Shown: positions 44,315 to 54,316, counted from the first letter of the stretch. The stretch: 64,000 bases of DNA from Berkiella_A sp963976875 (GCA_963976875.1 CAXBML010000006.1:62001-126000), one strand, 5' to 3'. Notes: generated from the letters alone by a model not told the origin. Made by a program: numbers and translations.

Positions 44315-45016
44315 TCAGCTTGGTTGTAATGTGGTTCTTTCAATGCGTTTTTCAAATTGCCCTTTGATAATACGTTTAACGTATATGCCGGGTATATGGA
44401 TATGGTTAGGGTCAAGCTCTCCAGCCGGTACTATTTCTTCCACTTCAACCACGGTGATTTTAGCGGCTGTCGCCATCATCGGATTGAAATTCATCGCAGT
44501 TTTATTGAAGATTAGGTTTCCCATCGTGTCAGCTTTCCAGGCTTTGATAATAGCGAAATCAGCTGTAAGGCTTTTTTCTAAGATATAGTTTTTGCCATCA
44601 AACTGTTTTACATCTTTGCCTTCTGCAATAGGGGTCCCATAACCTGTGGCGGTATAAAATGCAGGGATGCCTGCGCCACCTGCGCGTATTTTCTCAGCCA
44701 ATGTGCCTTGGGGGGTTAACTCGACTTCCATTTCACCACTGAGAAATAATTCTTCGAAAAGATTATTTTCACCGACATATGAGGCGATCATTTTTTTGAT
44801 TTGACGTTTTTCTAATAATTTACCCAAGCCAAAGCCATCCACACCAGCATTATTCGATATACAGGTTAGACCGCTAATGCCTAATTCATGAATTTTATTA
44901 ATGAGGCCTTCTGGAATGCCACATAGGCCAAACCCACCGGCCATGATGGTCATATTGTCTGTTATGCCCTCAAGAGCTTTATCGTAACTAGTGACTACTT
45001 TATTGAAACCTGACAC
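44315..45016 (-). CDS. scoA: 3-oxoacid CoA-transferase subunit A
   Basis: A 233-residue subunit with the CoA-binding motif MAGGFGLCGIPEGLI near residue 25, SNNAGVDGFGLG near 55, and the typical GGAGIPAFYTATGYGT segment. With subunit B it activates acetoacetate to acetoacetyl-CoA. Placed 15 bases after the HMG-CoA lyase gene, it consumes the acetoacetate that enzyme produces, and also that from tyrosine breakdown. Confidence 0.93.
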   Translation of the reverse strand: MSGFNKVVTSYDKALEGITDNMTIMAGGFGLCGIPEGLINKIHELGISGLTCISNNAGVDGFGLGKLLEKRQIKKMIASYVGENNLFEELFLSGEMEVELTPQGTLAEKIRAGGAGIPAFYTATGYGTPIAEGKDVKQFDGKNYILEKSLTADFAIIKAWKADTMGNLIFNKTAMNFNPMMATAAKITVVEVEEIVPAGELDPNHIHIPGIYVKRIIKGQFEKRIERTTLQPS

Positions 45017-45031
45017 TGTTTTCTCCTAGTG

Positions 45032-45922
45032 TTATTTTTTTGCTAAGATAGCATTGGCAACTTTAGAGCGATTAGAAATATCTAAAGCCTGGCAAATATA
45101 GTTGCCAGCCATAATGGTTTTATCTAAATCTATATTTGTCGTTAAGCCCAAACCTTCCAACATATACAGTACTTCCTCTGTTGCGACATTGCCACTCGCA
45201 CCTTTGGCATAAGGGCAGCCTCCTAATCCTGCGACGGAGCTGTCAATGGTCGTGATATCTTCTTCTAAACAAGCCAAAATGTTGGCTAACGCTTGGCCAT
45301 AAGTATCGTGGAAGTGTACGGCGAGGTTTTGTGTGGGAATTTCTGATTTTAATCGCTGAATAAGCGAGCGTGCTTTATTTGGGGTGCCCACACCAATGGT
45401 ATCGCCTATTGAGATTTCATAGCATCCTGCATTATGAAGCTGTGTGGCAATATCCAGCACGGCTTGAGGATTAGTTTCCCCCTCATAAGGGCAGCCTAAG
45501 GTGCAAGAAATATAACCACGGACCTGGATATTATAATTTTTTGCTTGGGCAATCACTTCTTGAAATATGTCCAGGCTTTTTTGAATGCTACAGTTAATAT
45601 TTTTTTGGGTGAAGCTTTCTGAGGCCGCGGTGAATACAGCAATTTCTTTGATGCCCGCTTCGTGGGCGTTTTCTAAGCCTTTTAGGTTAGGGGTGAGCGC
45701 CATAAAATGGCAATCAGATTTTTGTGTCGAAAAATGCGTTGCAACGTCCTGGTGATCGGCCATTTGCGGGACCCATTTAGGAGAGACAAAGCTTGTAATC
45801 TCTATAGTTTTATGGCCCGCATCGACTAATTTTTCAATAAACTGTATTTTTGTTTTTGTCGGGATAGTCTTTTTCTCATTTTGTAGACCATCTCGTGGAC
45901 CGACTTCAACTATTTTGATCAT
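45032..45922 (-). CDS. liuE: Hydroxymethylglutaryl-CoA lyase
   Basis: A 296-residue TIM-barrel lyase. EVGPRDGLQNEK at the start holds catalytic Arg and Asp, and the HMG-CoA lyase signature SSVAGLGGCPYAKGASGN near residue 230 contains the active-site cysteine. It splits HMG-CoA to acetyl-CoA and acetoacetate, the last dedicated step of leucine degradation. It lies 22 bases after the biotin carboxylase subunit gene. Confidence 0.96.
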   Translation of the reverse strand: MIKIVEVGPRDGLQNEKKTIPTKTKIQFIEKLVDAGHKTIEITSFVSPKWVPQMADHQDVATHFSTQKSDCHFMALTPNLKGLENAHEAGIKEIAVFTAASESFTQKNINCSIQKSLDIFQEVIAQAKNYNIQVRGYISCTLGCPYEGETNPQAVLDIATQLHNAGCYEISIGDTIGVGTPNKARSLIQRLKSEIPTQNLAVHFHDTYGQALANILACLEEDITTIDSSVAGLGGCPYAKGASGNVATEEVLYMLEGLGLTTNIDLDKTIMAGNYICQALDISNRSKVANAILAKK

Positions 45923-45944
45923 AATGGCGCTAACCTTCTGTTAT

Positions 45945-47966
45945 TCAGTCTATTGCCAACTCAACTAATAGAGAACCCTCGATCACTTGATCGCCAGGCT
46001 GGTAGTTGATTGTTTTGATTTTACCATCTTTAGGGGCGGCAATAGTGTGTTCCATTTTCATCGCTTCTAAAGCAAGTAGTTTTTCACCTTTATTGACAGA
46101 AGCATCTTTTTTGACCCATATTTTAGTAACCAATCCCGGCATTGGGGAAAGTATGGCATTACTATCAGATTCTGCGCTTTGGTATACATCATGCTCAAAA
46201 ACACCTGCATTAAAACTATAAAGTTGGCCTTTATAAAGTAAATGTATCTGGTGTGTATTATCATTAAAATATGTGAGTGTTTGTTGTTGGTCGTTTATTG
46301 TATATGTGAGCTTATAAAACAAAGTGTTTTTTACAGCATAGGGGTGTATGGTCCCTTCGATATCAATAGTCTCATCTTGATTGGGTATATTAAGACGTAG
46401 CCATTGTGTTTCCTCACGAGTGCTAGGGATGTGCTCAATGAGTATTTGATGAGACAGTGCTTGCTGGCATACTGTAATCGTTTCAATAGTGGGTAAGTTG
46501 ATTCTAAAGCAAGTATTGTCAAGCCAGGGTGAATATTCAAGGTATTGGGTTGATTTTTGTCGTTGTAAAACTTGGATTAAACTGACAATAGCCAATAGTT
46601 CTGCCGAGGCTTGTGGAGCAGGTATAATCAGTGACGCCGCATTTTTCTCTATATATTGGATATCTAGTCCTGCTTGAAATGCACGACTAGTCAAAATGGC
46701 TTTAATAAAGTCAACATTATTTTTGACACCAATGATTTGATATTGATCCAAGCTGTGTATTAACTTATGAATGGCTTGTTCTCGCGTTTCAGCCCATGTG
46801 ATAATTTTGCTCATCATAGGATCAAAATGAATGCTGAGTTGGTCCCCGGCCTGAATGCCAGAATCAATGCGTACATCTGTACTCGTTGGCAAGAAAATAG
46901 CTTGTATTTTACCAATTTGAGGTAAAAAATTCTGATTAGGATCTTCCGAGTATATACGAGCTTCAATCGCATGGCCTTTGAGTTTTATTTGGGATTGTTC
47001 TAAAGGCATTTTATCGCCTTGTGCAATCTTGATTTGCCAAGCAACCAAATCTAACCCAGTAATCATTTCAGTCACAGGATGTTCCACTTGCAGGCGAGTG
47101 TTCATCTCCATGAAATAGAATTCGCCCGTTGCACTCACTAAAAATTCAACCGTGCCAGCACCAACATAATCTATAGCATTGGCTGCTTGTATCGCTGCAC
47201 CATATAAATTTTGTTTTAGTTCTGGGCTGAGTCCTTGGGCGGGCGCTTCTTCTATTAATTTCTGATGTCGGCGCTGCGTTGAACAGTCACGTTCAAATAA
47301 ATGTACACATTGGCCATGGGTATCTCTGAATACTTGAACTTCTATATGTCTAGCGGCAACTAAGTATTTTTCCATGAACAGCGTATCATTTCCAAAGGCA
47401 TTTAAGCTTTCTTGTTTGGCTTGTCTCACTGCCTCTGGTAGTTCTTCTACGCTGGCTACTTTGCGCATACCTTTGCCACCACCACCTGCAGTCGCTTTAA
47501 TTAAAACAGGATAGCCTATTTGGGCGGCTGCTTTTTCATAGGCTTTTATATCGGGTAAATCATAATACCCTGGTGTCGTAGGTATGCCGGCGGTTTGCAT
47601 CGTTTTGATAGATTGGTCTTTCAAGGCCATCAGCTCTATGGCATCTGGCTTGGGGCCGATAAAGATAATTTGATTTTCAGCGCAAGCTTTAGCAAAATCT
47701 GGATTCTCTGATAAAAAACCATAGCCAGGATGAATAGCATCAGCACCAGCTTGTTGGGCAACCTGCAAAATTTTATGGGTATTTAAGTAGCTGTCGACAA
47801 GTTTTTCAGAACCGATGCAATAAGCTTCATCTGCTAACTTTACGTGCAGAGCTTGTCTATCAGGCTCTGCAAAAACAGCAATACAACGAATGTTCAGAGC
47901 ATGGCAAGTTCTTATAATCCGACAGGCAATTTCACCCCGGTTGGCAATCAGTAAAGATTTGATCAT
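45945..47966 (-). CDS. liuD: Methylcrotonyl-CoA carboxylase, biotin-containing alpha subunit
   Basis: A 673-residue protein. Residues 1-450 are a biotin carboxylase (start LLIANRGEIACRIIRTC, ATP loop KATAGGGGKGMRKV, and MEMNTRLQVEHPVTEMITG). A middle linker domain follows and the C-terminus is a biotinyl domain with the acceptor Lys in LEAMKMEH. It carboxylates biotin for the beta subunit. The length suits MCC alpha; propionyl- or geranyl-CoA carboxylase are excluded mainly by operon context. Confidence 0.94.
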   Translation of the reverse strand: MIKSLLIANRGEIACRIIRTCHALNIRCIAVFAEPDRQALHVKLADEAYCIGSEKLVDSYLNTHKILQVAQQAGADAIHPGYGFLSENPDFAKACAENQIIFIGPKPDAIELMALKDQSIKTMQTAGIPTTPGYYDLPDIKAYEKAAAQIGYPVLIKATAGGGGKGMRKVASVEELPEAVRQAKQESLNAFGNDTLFMEKYLVAARHIEVQVFRDTHGQCVHLFERDCSTQRRHQKLIEEAPAQGLSPELKQNLYGAAIQAANAIDYVGAGTVEFLVSATGEFYFMEMNTRLQVEHPVTEMITGLDLVAWQIKIAQGDKMPLEQSQIKLKGHAIEARIYSEDPNQNFLPQIGKIQAIFLPTSTDVRIDSGIQAGDQLSIHFDPMMSKIITWAETREQAIHKLIHSLDQYQIIGVKNNVDFIKAILTSRAFQAGLDIQYIEKNAASLIIPAPQASAELLAIVSLIQVLQRQKSTQYLEYSPWLDNTCFRINLPTIETITVCQQALSHQILIEHIPSTREETQWLRLNIPNQDETIDIEGTIHPYAVKNTLFYKLTYTINDQQQTLTYFNDNTHQIHLLYKGQLYSFNAGVFEHDVYQSAESDSNAILSPMPGLVTKIWVKKDASVNKGEKLLALEAMKMEHTIAAPKDGKIKTINYQPGDQVIEGSLLVELAID

Positions 47967-48754
47967 GAATGATTCCAGTTTGGTTTGGTTTTATTCAAAA
48001 ATGCATTTAAGCCGATTTGGCCCTCTGGTGATACCCTAAGTTTTGCAATGATTCTAGCGGTATACTGCATCACATCATCATTTATTAGGAATGGGGATAA
48101 ATCATTGACTAAGTAATTAGTGGCTTGCAGTGCATTGGGGCCATTTTTTAGTAAATTTTCAGCTGCGTTTTGAGAGGCCTGATTGAGAGCCTCTGGTGCA
48201 ACGACCTCATGACATAGACCTATTTGTAGTGCTTGTTGTGCATTGAAACGTTGGCCGTGTAGAAAATAATATCTTGCCCATCTAGGGCCAATAGCATTGA
48301 TGATATAAGGTGAAATTACCGCAGGGATAATGCCTAATTTTGCTTCTGAAAAACAAAATTGTGCGTCATCACAAATAATCGCTGTATGACAGCATGAAAT
48401 AAGTCCAATGCCCCCACCAAAGGTTTTACCCTGAACAGACGCTATTGTTGGTTTTGGTGAATGATATAGTGTATGCATGAGCTTAGCTAATTTCATTGCA
48501 TCGTCAATATTCTCTTCTTCTGAGAAGTTAGCCATACGCTTCATCCAGGATAAATCCGCCCCAGCCGAAAAATTATCTCCTTCGCCACTCAGGATAATAA
48601 CGCGGACTTCGGGATTATGAATAGCGGATGAGACGATATCGGTGAGATGTTGGATCATATGATCATCAAAAGCATTATGCTTTTCTGGTCTGTTAAGCGT
48701 AATAGTCGCTATACCGGTATCTGTGACATCAAAAAGTACGGGTAACTGTGTCAT
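47963..48754 (-). CDS. liuC: Methylglutaconyl-CoA hydratase
   Basis: A 263-residue enoyl-CoA hydratase/isomerase-family protein. The oxyanion-hole segments are FSAGADLSWMKRM near residue 63 and GKTFGGGIGLISCCH near 108; the SEAKLGIIPAVISPYI segment fits the AUH/LiuC subgroup. It hydrates 3-methylglutaconyl-CoA to HMG-CoA. It overlaps both neighbours by 4 bases, so it is tightly coupled within the operon. Confidence 0.9.
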   Translation of the reverse strand: MTQLPVLFDVTDTGIATITLNRPEKHNAFDDHMIQHLTDIVSSAIHNPEVRVIILSGEGDNFSAGADLSWMKRMANFSEEENIDDAMKLAKLMHTLYHSPKPTIASVQGKTFGGGIGLISCCHTAIICDDAQFCFSEAKLGIIPAVISPYIINAIGPRWARYYFLHGQRFNAQQALQIGLCHEVVAPEALNQASQNAAENLLKNGPNALQATNYLVNDLSPFLINDDVMQYTARIIAKLRVSPEGQIGLNAFLNKTKPNWNHS

Positions 48755-50358
48755 ATTCTAAAGACTCCAAATTGGGTTGGGGCAATCGGTGCATTCAAGG
48801 CGGCTGATAAGCTGAGTGCTAAGACGTCACGGGTATGGATGGGGTCAATAATACCGTCGTCCCAAAGTCTTGCGCTGGAATAATAGGGGTGGCCTTGTTC
48901 TTCATATTGGGCAACGATAGATTCATGAAAAGTCGATTCTTCTTCTGGCGCCCAAGATTGTTTTTTCTTTTTCATGCTGGCAGTTTTAACCTGAGTCAGA
49001 ACACTGGCGGCTTGCTCGCCTCCCATCACAGAAATTCTAGCGTTGGGCCACATCCATAAAAATCTAGGGTCATAGGCTCTACCACACATACCATAATTTC
49101 CGGCGCCGAAACTGCCGCCTATAATCAGGGTGATTTTTGGTACATTGGCACATGCCACAGCGGTCACCATTTTGGCACCGTCTTTAGCGATGCCGCCTTG
49201 CTCATAGCGTTTACCAACCATAAAGCCAGTAATATTTTGTAGAAAAATCAGTGGTATTTTGCGTTGGCAACAGAGCTCGATAAAATGTGTTCCTTTATTT
49301 GCAGATTCTGAAAACAAAATACCATTATTACCAATAATGCCGACTGGCATCCCCTGCAAATGAGCAAAGCCACAGATTAAAGTTTTGCCATACAGTGCTT
49401 TAAACTCGTGAAATTCAGAGTCATCCACGATACGAGCGATGATTTCTTTGACATCCATGGGTTGTCTTAAAGAGCTGGGAATTAAGCCGTAAATTTCCTC
49501 AGCAGGATATCGAGGTGGCAAAGGTTTCTTTAATGTAAAGTCTAATTTTTTTTCCTTATTAAGATTCTGGATACAATCCCGAGCAAGCATCAGTGCGTGT
49601 TCGTCATTTTGAGCATAATGATCCGCTACACCTGATATTTTGCAATGTGTATCGGCGCCGCCTAGCTCTTCAGCAGAGACTTCTTCACCTGTAGCGGCCT
49701 TCACCAACGGAGGGCCAGCGAGAAAGATGGTTGCTTGATTTTTAACCATGATACTTTCATCGCTCATTGCTGGAACATAAGCCCCACCTGCGGTGCAAGA
49801 GCCCATGACAATGGAAATCTGTGATATGCCTTTACTAGACATGACGGCTTGATTAAAAAATATCCTGCCAAAATCATCTTTATCAGGAAAAACTTCATCT
49901 TGGTAGGGTAAGTTTGCGCCGCCAGAGTCAACCAGATATACGCATGGTAGGTTGTTTGCTGCGGCAATATCTTGAGCGCGTAAATGTTTTTTAACGGTGA
50001 TTGGGAAGTAAGTGCCACCTTTAACCGTGGCATCATTACTAATAATCATACACTCTATATTCTGTATACGACCAATGCCCGTAATCAGTCCACCCGCAGG
50101 TACATGTTCTTTGTAAAGGTTGTAACCAGCAAACAAAGACAATTCTAAAAAGGGAGAGCCGGGATCTAAAAGCTTATTAATACGATCTCGCGGCAATAGT
50201 TTGCCGCGATTGGTGTGCTTTAGCTGGGCTGCTTGTCCGCCCCCTTGGCTGATTTGTTCGCTCAGCTCTTGTAATGCTGCCACCTGTTGCTTAATGTGCG
50301 TGGCATTATGTTTAAAGGCTTCAGATTGTGTATTCACTTTGCTGGCAATGTTCGGCAT
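48751..50358 (-). CDS. liuB: Methylcrotonyl-CoA carboxylase beta (carboxyltransferase) subunit
   Basis: A 535-residue acyl-CoA carboxyltransferase. Key elements: LLPRDRINKLLDPGSPFLELS near residue 55, the two oxyanion glycine-rich regions GSCTAGGAYVPAMSD and GGSFGAGNYGMCGRAYDPRF, and AYDPRFLWMWPNARISVMGG. The last pair is characteristic of methylcrotonyl-CoA carboxylase. It moves the carboxyl group from biotin to 3-methylcrotonyl-CoA with LiuD. Confidence 0.95.
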   Translation of the reverse strand: MPNIASKVNTQSEAFKHNATHIKQQVAALQELSEQISQGGGQAAQLKHTNRGKLLPRDRINKLLDPGSPFLELSLFAGYNLYKEHVPAGGLITGIGRIQNIECMIISNDATVKGGTYFPITVKKHLRAQDIAAANNLPCVYLVDSGGANLPYQDEVFPDKDDFGRIFFNQAVMSSKGISQISIVMGSCTAGGAYVPAMSDESIMVKNQATIFLAGPPLVKAATGEEVSAEELGGADTHCKISGVADHYAQNDEHALMLARDCIQNLNKEKKLDFTLKKPLPPRYPAEEIYGLIPSSLRQPMDVKEIIARIVDDSEFHEFKALYGKTLICGFAHLQGMPVGIIGNNGILFSESANKGTHFIELCCQRKIPLIFLQNITGFMVGKRYEQGGIAKDGAKMVTAVACANVPKITLIIGGSFGAGNYGMCGRAYDPRFLWMWPNARISVMGGEQAASVLTQVKTASMKKKKQSWAPEEESTFHESIVAQYEEQGHPYYSSARLWDDGIIDPIHTRDVLALSLSAALNAPIAPTQFGVFRI

Positions 50359-50374
50359 GATTCATCCAAATGTT

Positions 50375-51571
50375 TTAATCAACAAGACTCACGGCAATAG
50401 CAGTAGCTTCTCCCCCCCCGATACAAAGGCTAGCAACGCCTTTTTTTAAGCCTTTGTGTTTTAGAGCATAAATCAGCGTTGTTAAAATTCTTGCGCCAGA
50501 AGCGCCTATGGGGTGTCCCAAAGCACAAGCGCCACCACGAACATTGACTTTGTCTTGTGGCAAATCTAGTTCTTTCATGGCTGCTAATGTGACGACAGCA
50601 AAAGCCTCATTGATTTCAAATAGATCAACATCACTGATTGACCAGTTCACTTTATTTAATAAAGACTTAATGGCGCCAACAGGTGCTGTGGTAAACCAAT
50701 TTGGTTCTTGAGAGTGAGTTGTGTGTGCCTCTATACGAGCTAAAATTGGTAAATTTCGTTTTTCTGCTTCTTTTTGGCGCATTAAAATATGAGCACACGC
50801 GCCATCAGAAATCGCGCTGGCATTAGCCGCAGTAACAGTACCATTAGACTTAAAAGCAGGCTTTAACGTTGGGATTTTATCAGGCATAGCACTCATGGGT
50901 AGTTCATCCGTATGAATACTAAGGATTTTTTTGCGTGATTGTACTTCTACCGGTGTAATCTCATCTACAAAAGCTTTTTTTTCAACAGCTTCTTTGGCTT
51001 TTCTGAGTGAGTTTAATGCAAACTCGTCTTGTTCTTGTCTTGTGAAGTCATATTTTTCTGCGCACAGCTCAGCAAATACGCCCATCAGCTTGCCTTTATC
51101 GTAAGCGTCTTCTAGGCCATCCAAAAACATATGATCGCTAATGGTGCCATGGCCCATTCTAAAACCGGCTCTAGCCTTGTCCAATAAATATGGGGAGCAA
51201 GTCATATTTTCCATACCGCCAGCAATGACGACTTTATTCGTGCCTGCTAAAATAGAATCCATACCCAGCATAATGGCTTTCATTCCAGAGCCACACATTT
51301 TATTAATCGTAACAGCACCGACGCTATTGGGAATTTGTGCAAACTTAGCCGCTTGCCTGGCTGGAGCTTGTCCTAAACCTGCAGGTAATACACACCCCAT
51401 CACGACTTCATCCACATCGCGAGGATCAAAATTAATAGAAGATAATGTTGCTTGAATAGCGCGGCCGCCTAACTGAGGACTAGTCATGGTGCTAAAACAA
51501 CCCTGGAATTTTCCAATCGGGGTTCGTTGTGTGGCAACGATAACAATAGGGTTATCTGATTGAGAGCTCAT
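50375..51571 (-). CDS. Acetyl-CoA C-acetyltransferase (thiolase)
   Basis: A 398-residue thiolase with the acyl-accepting Cys in NKMCGSGMKA (about residue 89), GGMENMT, the His in GGACALGHPIGASGAR (about 348), and the second Cys in CIGGGEATA near the end. In this operon it most likely cleaves acetoacetyl-CoA, made by ScoAB, to two acetyl-CoA. I chose the ATG at 51571 because AGGA stands seven bases before it; an earlier ATG at 51592 adds seven residues. Its place between liuA and liuB is not the usual Pseudomonas order. Confidence 0.93.
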   Translation of the reverse strand: MSSQSDNPIVIVATQRTPIGKFQGCFSTMTSPQLGGRAIQATLSSINFDPRDVDEVVMGCVLPAGLGQAPARQAAKFAQIPNSVGAVTINKMCGSGMKAIMLGMDSILAGTNKVVIAGGMENMTCSPYLLDKARAGFRMGHGTISDHMFLDGLEDAYDKGKLMGVFAELCAEKYDFTRQEQDEFALNSLRKAKEAVEKKAFVDEITPVEVQSRKKILSIHTDELPMSAMPDKIPTLKPAFKSNGTVTAANASAISDGACAHILMRQKEAEKRNLPILARIEAHTTHSQEPNWFTTAPVGAIKSLLNKVNWSISDVDLFEINEAFAVVTLAAMKELDLPQDKVNVRGGACALGHPIGASGARILTTLIYALKHKGLKKGVASLCIGGGEATAIAVSLVD

Positions 51572-51592
51572 AGTTTTATCCTGTTCTTTCAT

Positions 51593-52759
51593 TTAAGATT
51601 TAAATTCAGAAAAAATTTCACGACCAATAATCATGCGTCGAATTTCAGAGGTGCCTGCACCAATTTCATATAGTTTGGCATCTCTTAAGAGTCGGCCTGT
51701 GGCAAACTCGTTAATATAGCCGTTACCCCCCAGACATTGTATCGCTTGCAATGCCATTTGGGTTGCATTCTCTGAGGCAAATAAAATAACAGAAGCCGCA
51801 TCTTTATTGGTCAATTGCTTTGTGTTGTCTGCTATATTAGCTAATTGGTATAAATAAGCTTTTGAGGCATTTAAAGTGGTATACATATCAGCTACTTTGG
51901 CTTGAATTAACTGAAACTCGCCAATGGCTTTACCAAATTGTTTTCTGTCATGTATGTAAGGCACAACCTGATCAATACAGGCTTGCATAATTCCGATAGG
52001 GCCTGCGGCTAAAACAAGTCGCTCGTAATTTAGGCCGCTCATCAAAACTTTTGCGCCTTGATTTAACCCACCTAAGATATTTTCTTCCGGTACTTTGCAA
52101 TCCGTGAAAACCAATTCACAAGTATTGGAACCACGCATACCTAATTTATCTAATTTTTGAGCAGTTTTGAAGCCTGGGAAATCTTTTTCAATCAAAAATG
52201 CAGTAATACCTTTGGAGCCACCTTCTGGTGTTGTTTTGGCGTACACCACTAGCACATCGGCATCTGGGCCATTGGTAATCCACATTTTGTGACCATTTAG
52301 GATATAGTCAGAACCGTCCTTTATGGCATTGAGTTTTAGACTCATGACATCTGAACCACTGCCCGTTTCACTCATGGCTAATGCACCAACATGCTCCCCA
52401 CTAATTAGTTTGGGTAAGTAGTTTTGCTTTTGCGCTTCTGTACCGTTGCGGTATATTTGATTCACGCACAGATTCGAGTGTGCACCGTAGCTTAATCCTA
52501 CTGAGGCAGATGCTCGACTGATTTCTTCCATAGCCAGACAATGCTCTAAGTATCCCATTTCAGCACCACCATACTTTTCTTCTACGGTAATACCTAATAA
52601 GCCGAGCTCGCCCATTTTTTTCCATAATTGATTTGGGAATTCATTGCTTTGGTCAATTTGTTCCGCAATGGGGCTTATTTCATTGTTTGCAAATTGACGA
52701 ACAGTCTCTTGAATAAGCGTTGCGGTTTCTCCAAGATTTTGGTTCAGGGCTGAATACAT
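51593..52759 (-). CDS. liuA: Isovaleryl-CoA dehydrogenase
   Basis: A 388-residue FAD acyl-CoA dehydrogenase beginning MYSALNQNLGE. The C-terminal motif reads YEIGAGTSEIRR, lacking the usual catalytic Glu of YEGTS; the base is instead the Glu of GLNYERLVLAAGP, as in isovaleryl-CoA dehydrogenases. It oxidises isovaleryl-CoA to 3-methylcrotonyl-CoA and reduces ETF. AAGGA precedes the ATG at 52759, whereas a longer start at 52924 would add 55 unrelated residues. It is the first gene of the operon. Confidence 0.94.
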   Translation of the reverse strand: MYSALNQNLGETATLIQETVRQFANNEISPIAEQIDQSNEFPNQLWKKMGELGLLGITVEEKYGGAEMGYLEHCLAMEEISRASASVGLSYGAHSNLCVNQIYRNGTEAQKQNYLPKLISGEHVGALAMSETGSGSDVMSLKLNAIKDGSDYILNGHKMWITNGPDADVLVVYAKTTPEGGSKGITAFLIEKDFPGFKTAQKLDKLGMRGSNTCELVFTDCKVPEENILGGLNQGAKVLMSGLNYERLVLAAGPIGIMQACIDQVVPYIHDRKQFGKAIGEFQLIQAKVADMYTTLNASKAYLYQLANIADNTKQLTNKDAASVILFASENATQMALQAIQCLGGNGYINEFATGRLLRDAKLYEIGAGTSEIRRMIIGREIFSEFKS

Positions 52760-52971
52760 GGGTTTATCCTTTTTATGTCGGCTATTTGGGATGCTCAAGA
52801 AGGTTGGCATCCAGAATATTAATAGTTTAACTATTAGAAGATAGTTATATCTCTTGCCAAAATTCCATAGTGTACTGAATAACTCGGTTGCAAAATGTTT
52901 TCCAAACTCTATCCTTGTTTGCAACAGATCACAAGTATGCGTCTAGTTTTAATGTAAGTTAAGGTAATAAT

Positions 52972-53727
52972 ATGGATATCAGAGATCAAGCGGTGATTAT
53001 TTCAGGTGGGGCAAGTGGCATGGGGGCTGTTCTAAGTGAATCGTTAGCGGCGGCAGGTGCGTTGGTCATTGTATTAGATAAAAATGGCAAGCAAGCAGAA
53101 AGTGTTGCGAACAAAACAAAAGGAGTTGCTTTAGTTTGTGATATCACGGTCGCAGAAGATGTTGAGCAAGCCATACAATCTTTGCCAACAGATTTACAAT
53201 CTAAGGTGAAAGCAAACATTAACTGTGCTGGTATTGCGCCTGCTAAACGTATGGTCGGTAAAGAGGGGCCTGTGAGTTTAGAGTGGTTTGAATCTGTGGT
53301 TAAGGTTAATTTGATTGGTACTTTTAATGTGATGCGTTTATGCACTAATTTAATGATCAAAAACAGCAAGCCTGATAGTGAAAATGGAGTATTAATTAAC
53401 ACGGCTTCTATAGCCGCATTTGATGGACAAGTCGGACAAAGCGCGTACAGCGCATCAAAAGCAGGCGTTGTTGGAATGACTTTACCTTTGGCTCGTGAAT
53501 TAGCGCAATTTGGCATTAGAGTCATGACTATCGCACCAGGCATGATTAATACACCTATGATGCAGGGTATGCCAGACAAAGTCTCTGAACATTTATTAAA
53601 CCAGACAATTTATCCCAAACGATTTGGTGAGCCATCAGAGTTTGCAAAATTAGCTTGTCATATTATTGATAATCCCATGCTCAATGGTGAAGTGATTCGC
53701 TTAGATGGAGCTGTAAGGATGGTGTGA
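52972..53727 (+). CDS. Short-chain dehydrogenase, HSD17B10-like 3-hydroxyacyl-CoA dehydrogenase
   Basis: A 251-residue SDR with the NAD motif SGGASGMG (residues 11-18), NCAGIAPA, and catalytic Y159-xxx-K163 in YSASK. The later NTPMMQGMP and FGEPSEFAKLACHII stretches resemble the type II 3-hydroxyacyl-CoA dehydrogenase (HSD17B10) group, which handles 3-hydroxy-2-methylbutyryl-CoA in isoleucine breakdown. It is divergent from liuA with 212 bases between, so the two may be co-regulated. Substrate is inference. Confidence 0.82.
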   Translation: MDIRDQAVIISGGASGMGAVLSESLAAAGALVIVLDKNGKQAESVANKTKGVALVCDITVAEDVEQAIQSLPTDLQSKVKANINCAGIAPAKRMVGKEGPVSLEWFESVVKVNLIGTFNVMRLCTNLMIKNSKPDSENGVLINTASIAAFDGQVGQSAYSASKAGVVGMTLPLARELAQFGIRVMTIAPGMINTPMMQGMPDKVSEHLLNQTIYPKRFGEPSEFAKLACHIIDNPMLNGEVIRLDGAVRMV

Positions 53728-54018
53728 TGAGAGTTTATACAAACATCTGCGACAACGAGCAGGCGGCTTTGCGCCAGCTCACCGTAGAGAATTTGAAGTA
53801 AAAACATATAATATCAATAAAAATATCATAATATATTAGTAAGAAATAAATAATGACAGATTAAAAGCCGAGACTGACACAGTTAGTCAAATAGGTTTTT
53901 AAGGTGCAAGGCGATTACCGCTTATCTAATATTTTTTACCGTGCATCCCCTTTAAGTTTTTTTCAGTTTGCAAAGAGAATATTATCCCCGCTGAATTTAA
54001 TAATAACTTTTGGGGAAT

Positions 54019-54282
54019 ATGATGAAAGAATTAAATATGTTAGAAGTACAGTCTGTTTCTGGTGGTAGCTGCAGTAACAATGGTGGCTATAACTTTTCGT
54101 TTATTGTGGGTAATGCGCTAACGGTTGGTGTTCTGAGTACGGTTTTCTTGGGGGGTGATTTTGTTGTGGGTGCTGGTATAGGTGCGGGATACGCTACCAT
54201 TATGATGGGTGCAAAGCTTGCGGATTCATACTTTTTTCCGGTAGAGGCGACTAAACCTGAAATGTTAGTTGAACTTTCTTAA
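54019..54282 (+). CDS. Glycine-rich small peptide with double-glycine leader
   Basis: An 87-residue peptide starting MMKELNMLEVQSVSGG, a near-classical double-glycine leader (E9, V10, V13, S14, G15-G16) as in class II bacteriocins and colicin V-type microcins cut by C39-peptidase transporters. The core is hydrophobic and Gly-rich (FLGGDFVVGAGIGAGYATIMMG), suggesting a membrane-active helix with GxxxG-type packing. TGGGGA is a few bases before the ATG pair. The leader aligns position for position with that of the peptide at 29157. A membrane protein gene is convergent, 106 bases away. Cytotoxic activity is inference. Confidence 0.72.
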   Translation: MMKELNMLEVQSVSGGSCSNNGGYNFSFIVGNALTVGVLSTVFLGGDFVVGAGIGAGYATIMMGAKLADSYFFPVEATKPEMLVELS

Positions 54283-54316
54283 ACCGTGAGAGATGAAAGT
54301 TATCTTTTAGCAAGGG

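Noticed and set aside
46381..46420. TTGGGTATATTAAG resembling the MITE end
   Set aside because: It lies inside the liuD coding frame without a matching inverted partner, so it is coincidence.
52986..53579. 197-codon minus-strand frame inside the SDR gene
   Set aside because: It is the antisense shadow of a clear SDR coding sequence.
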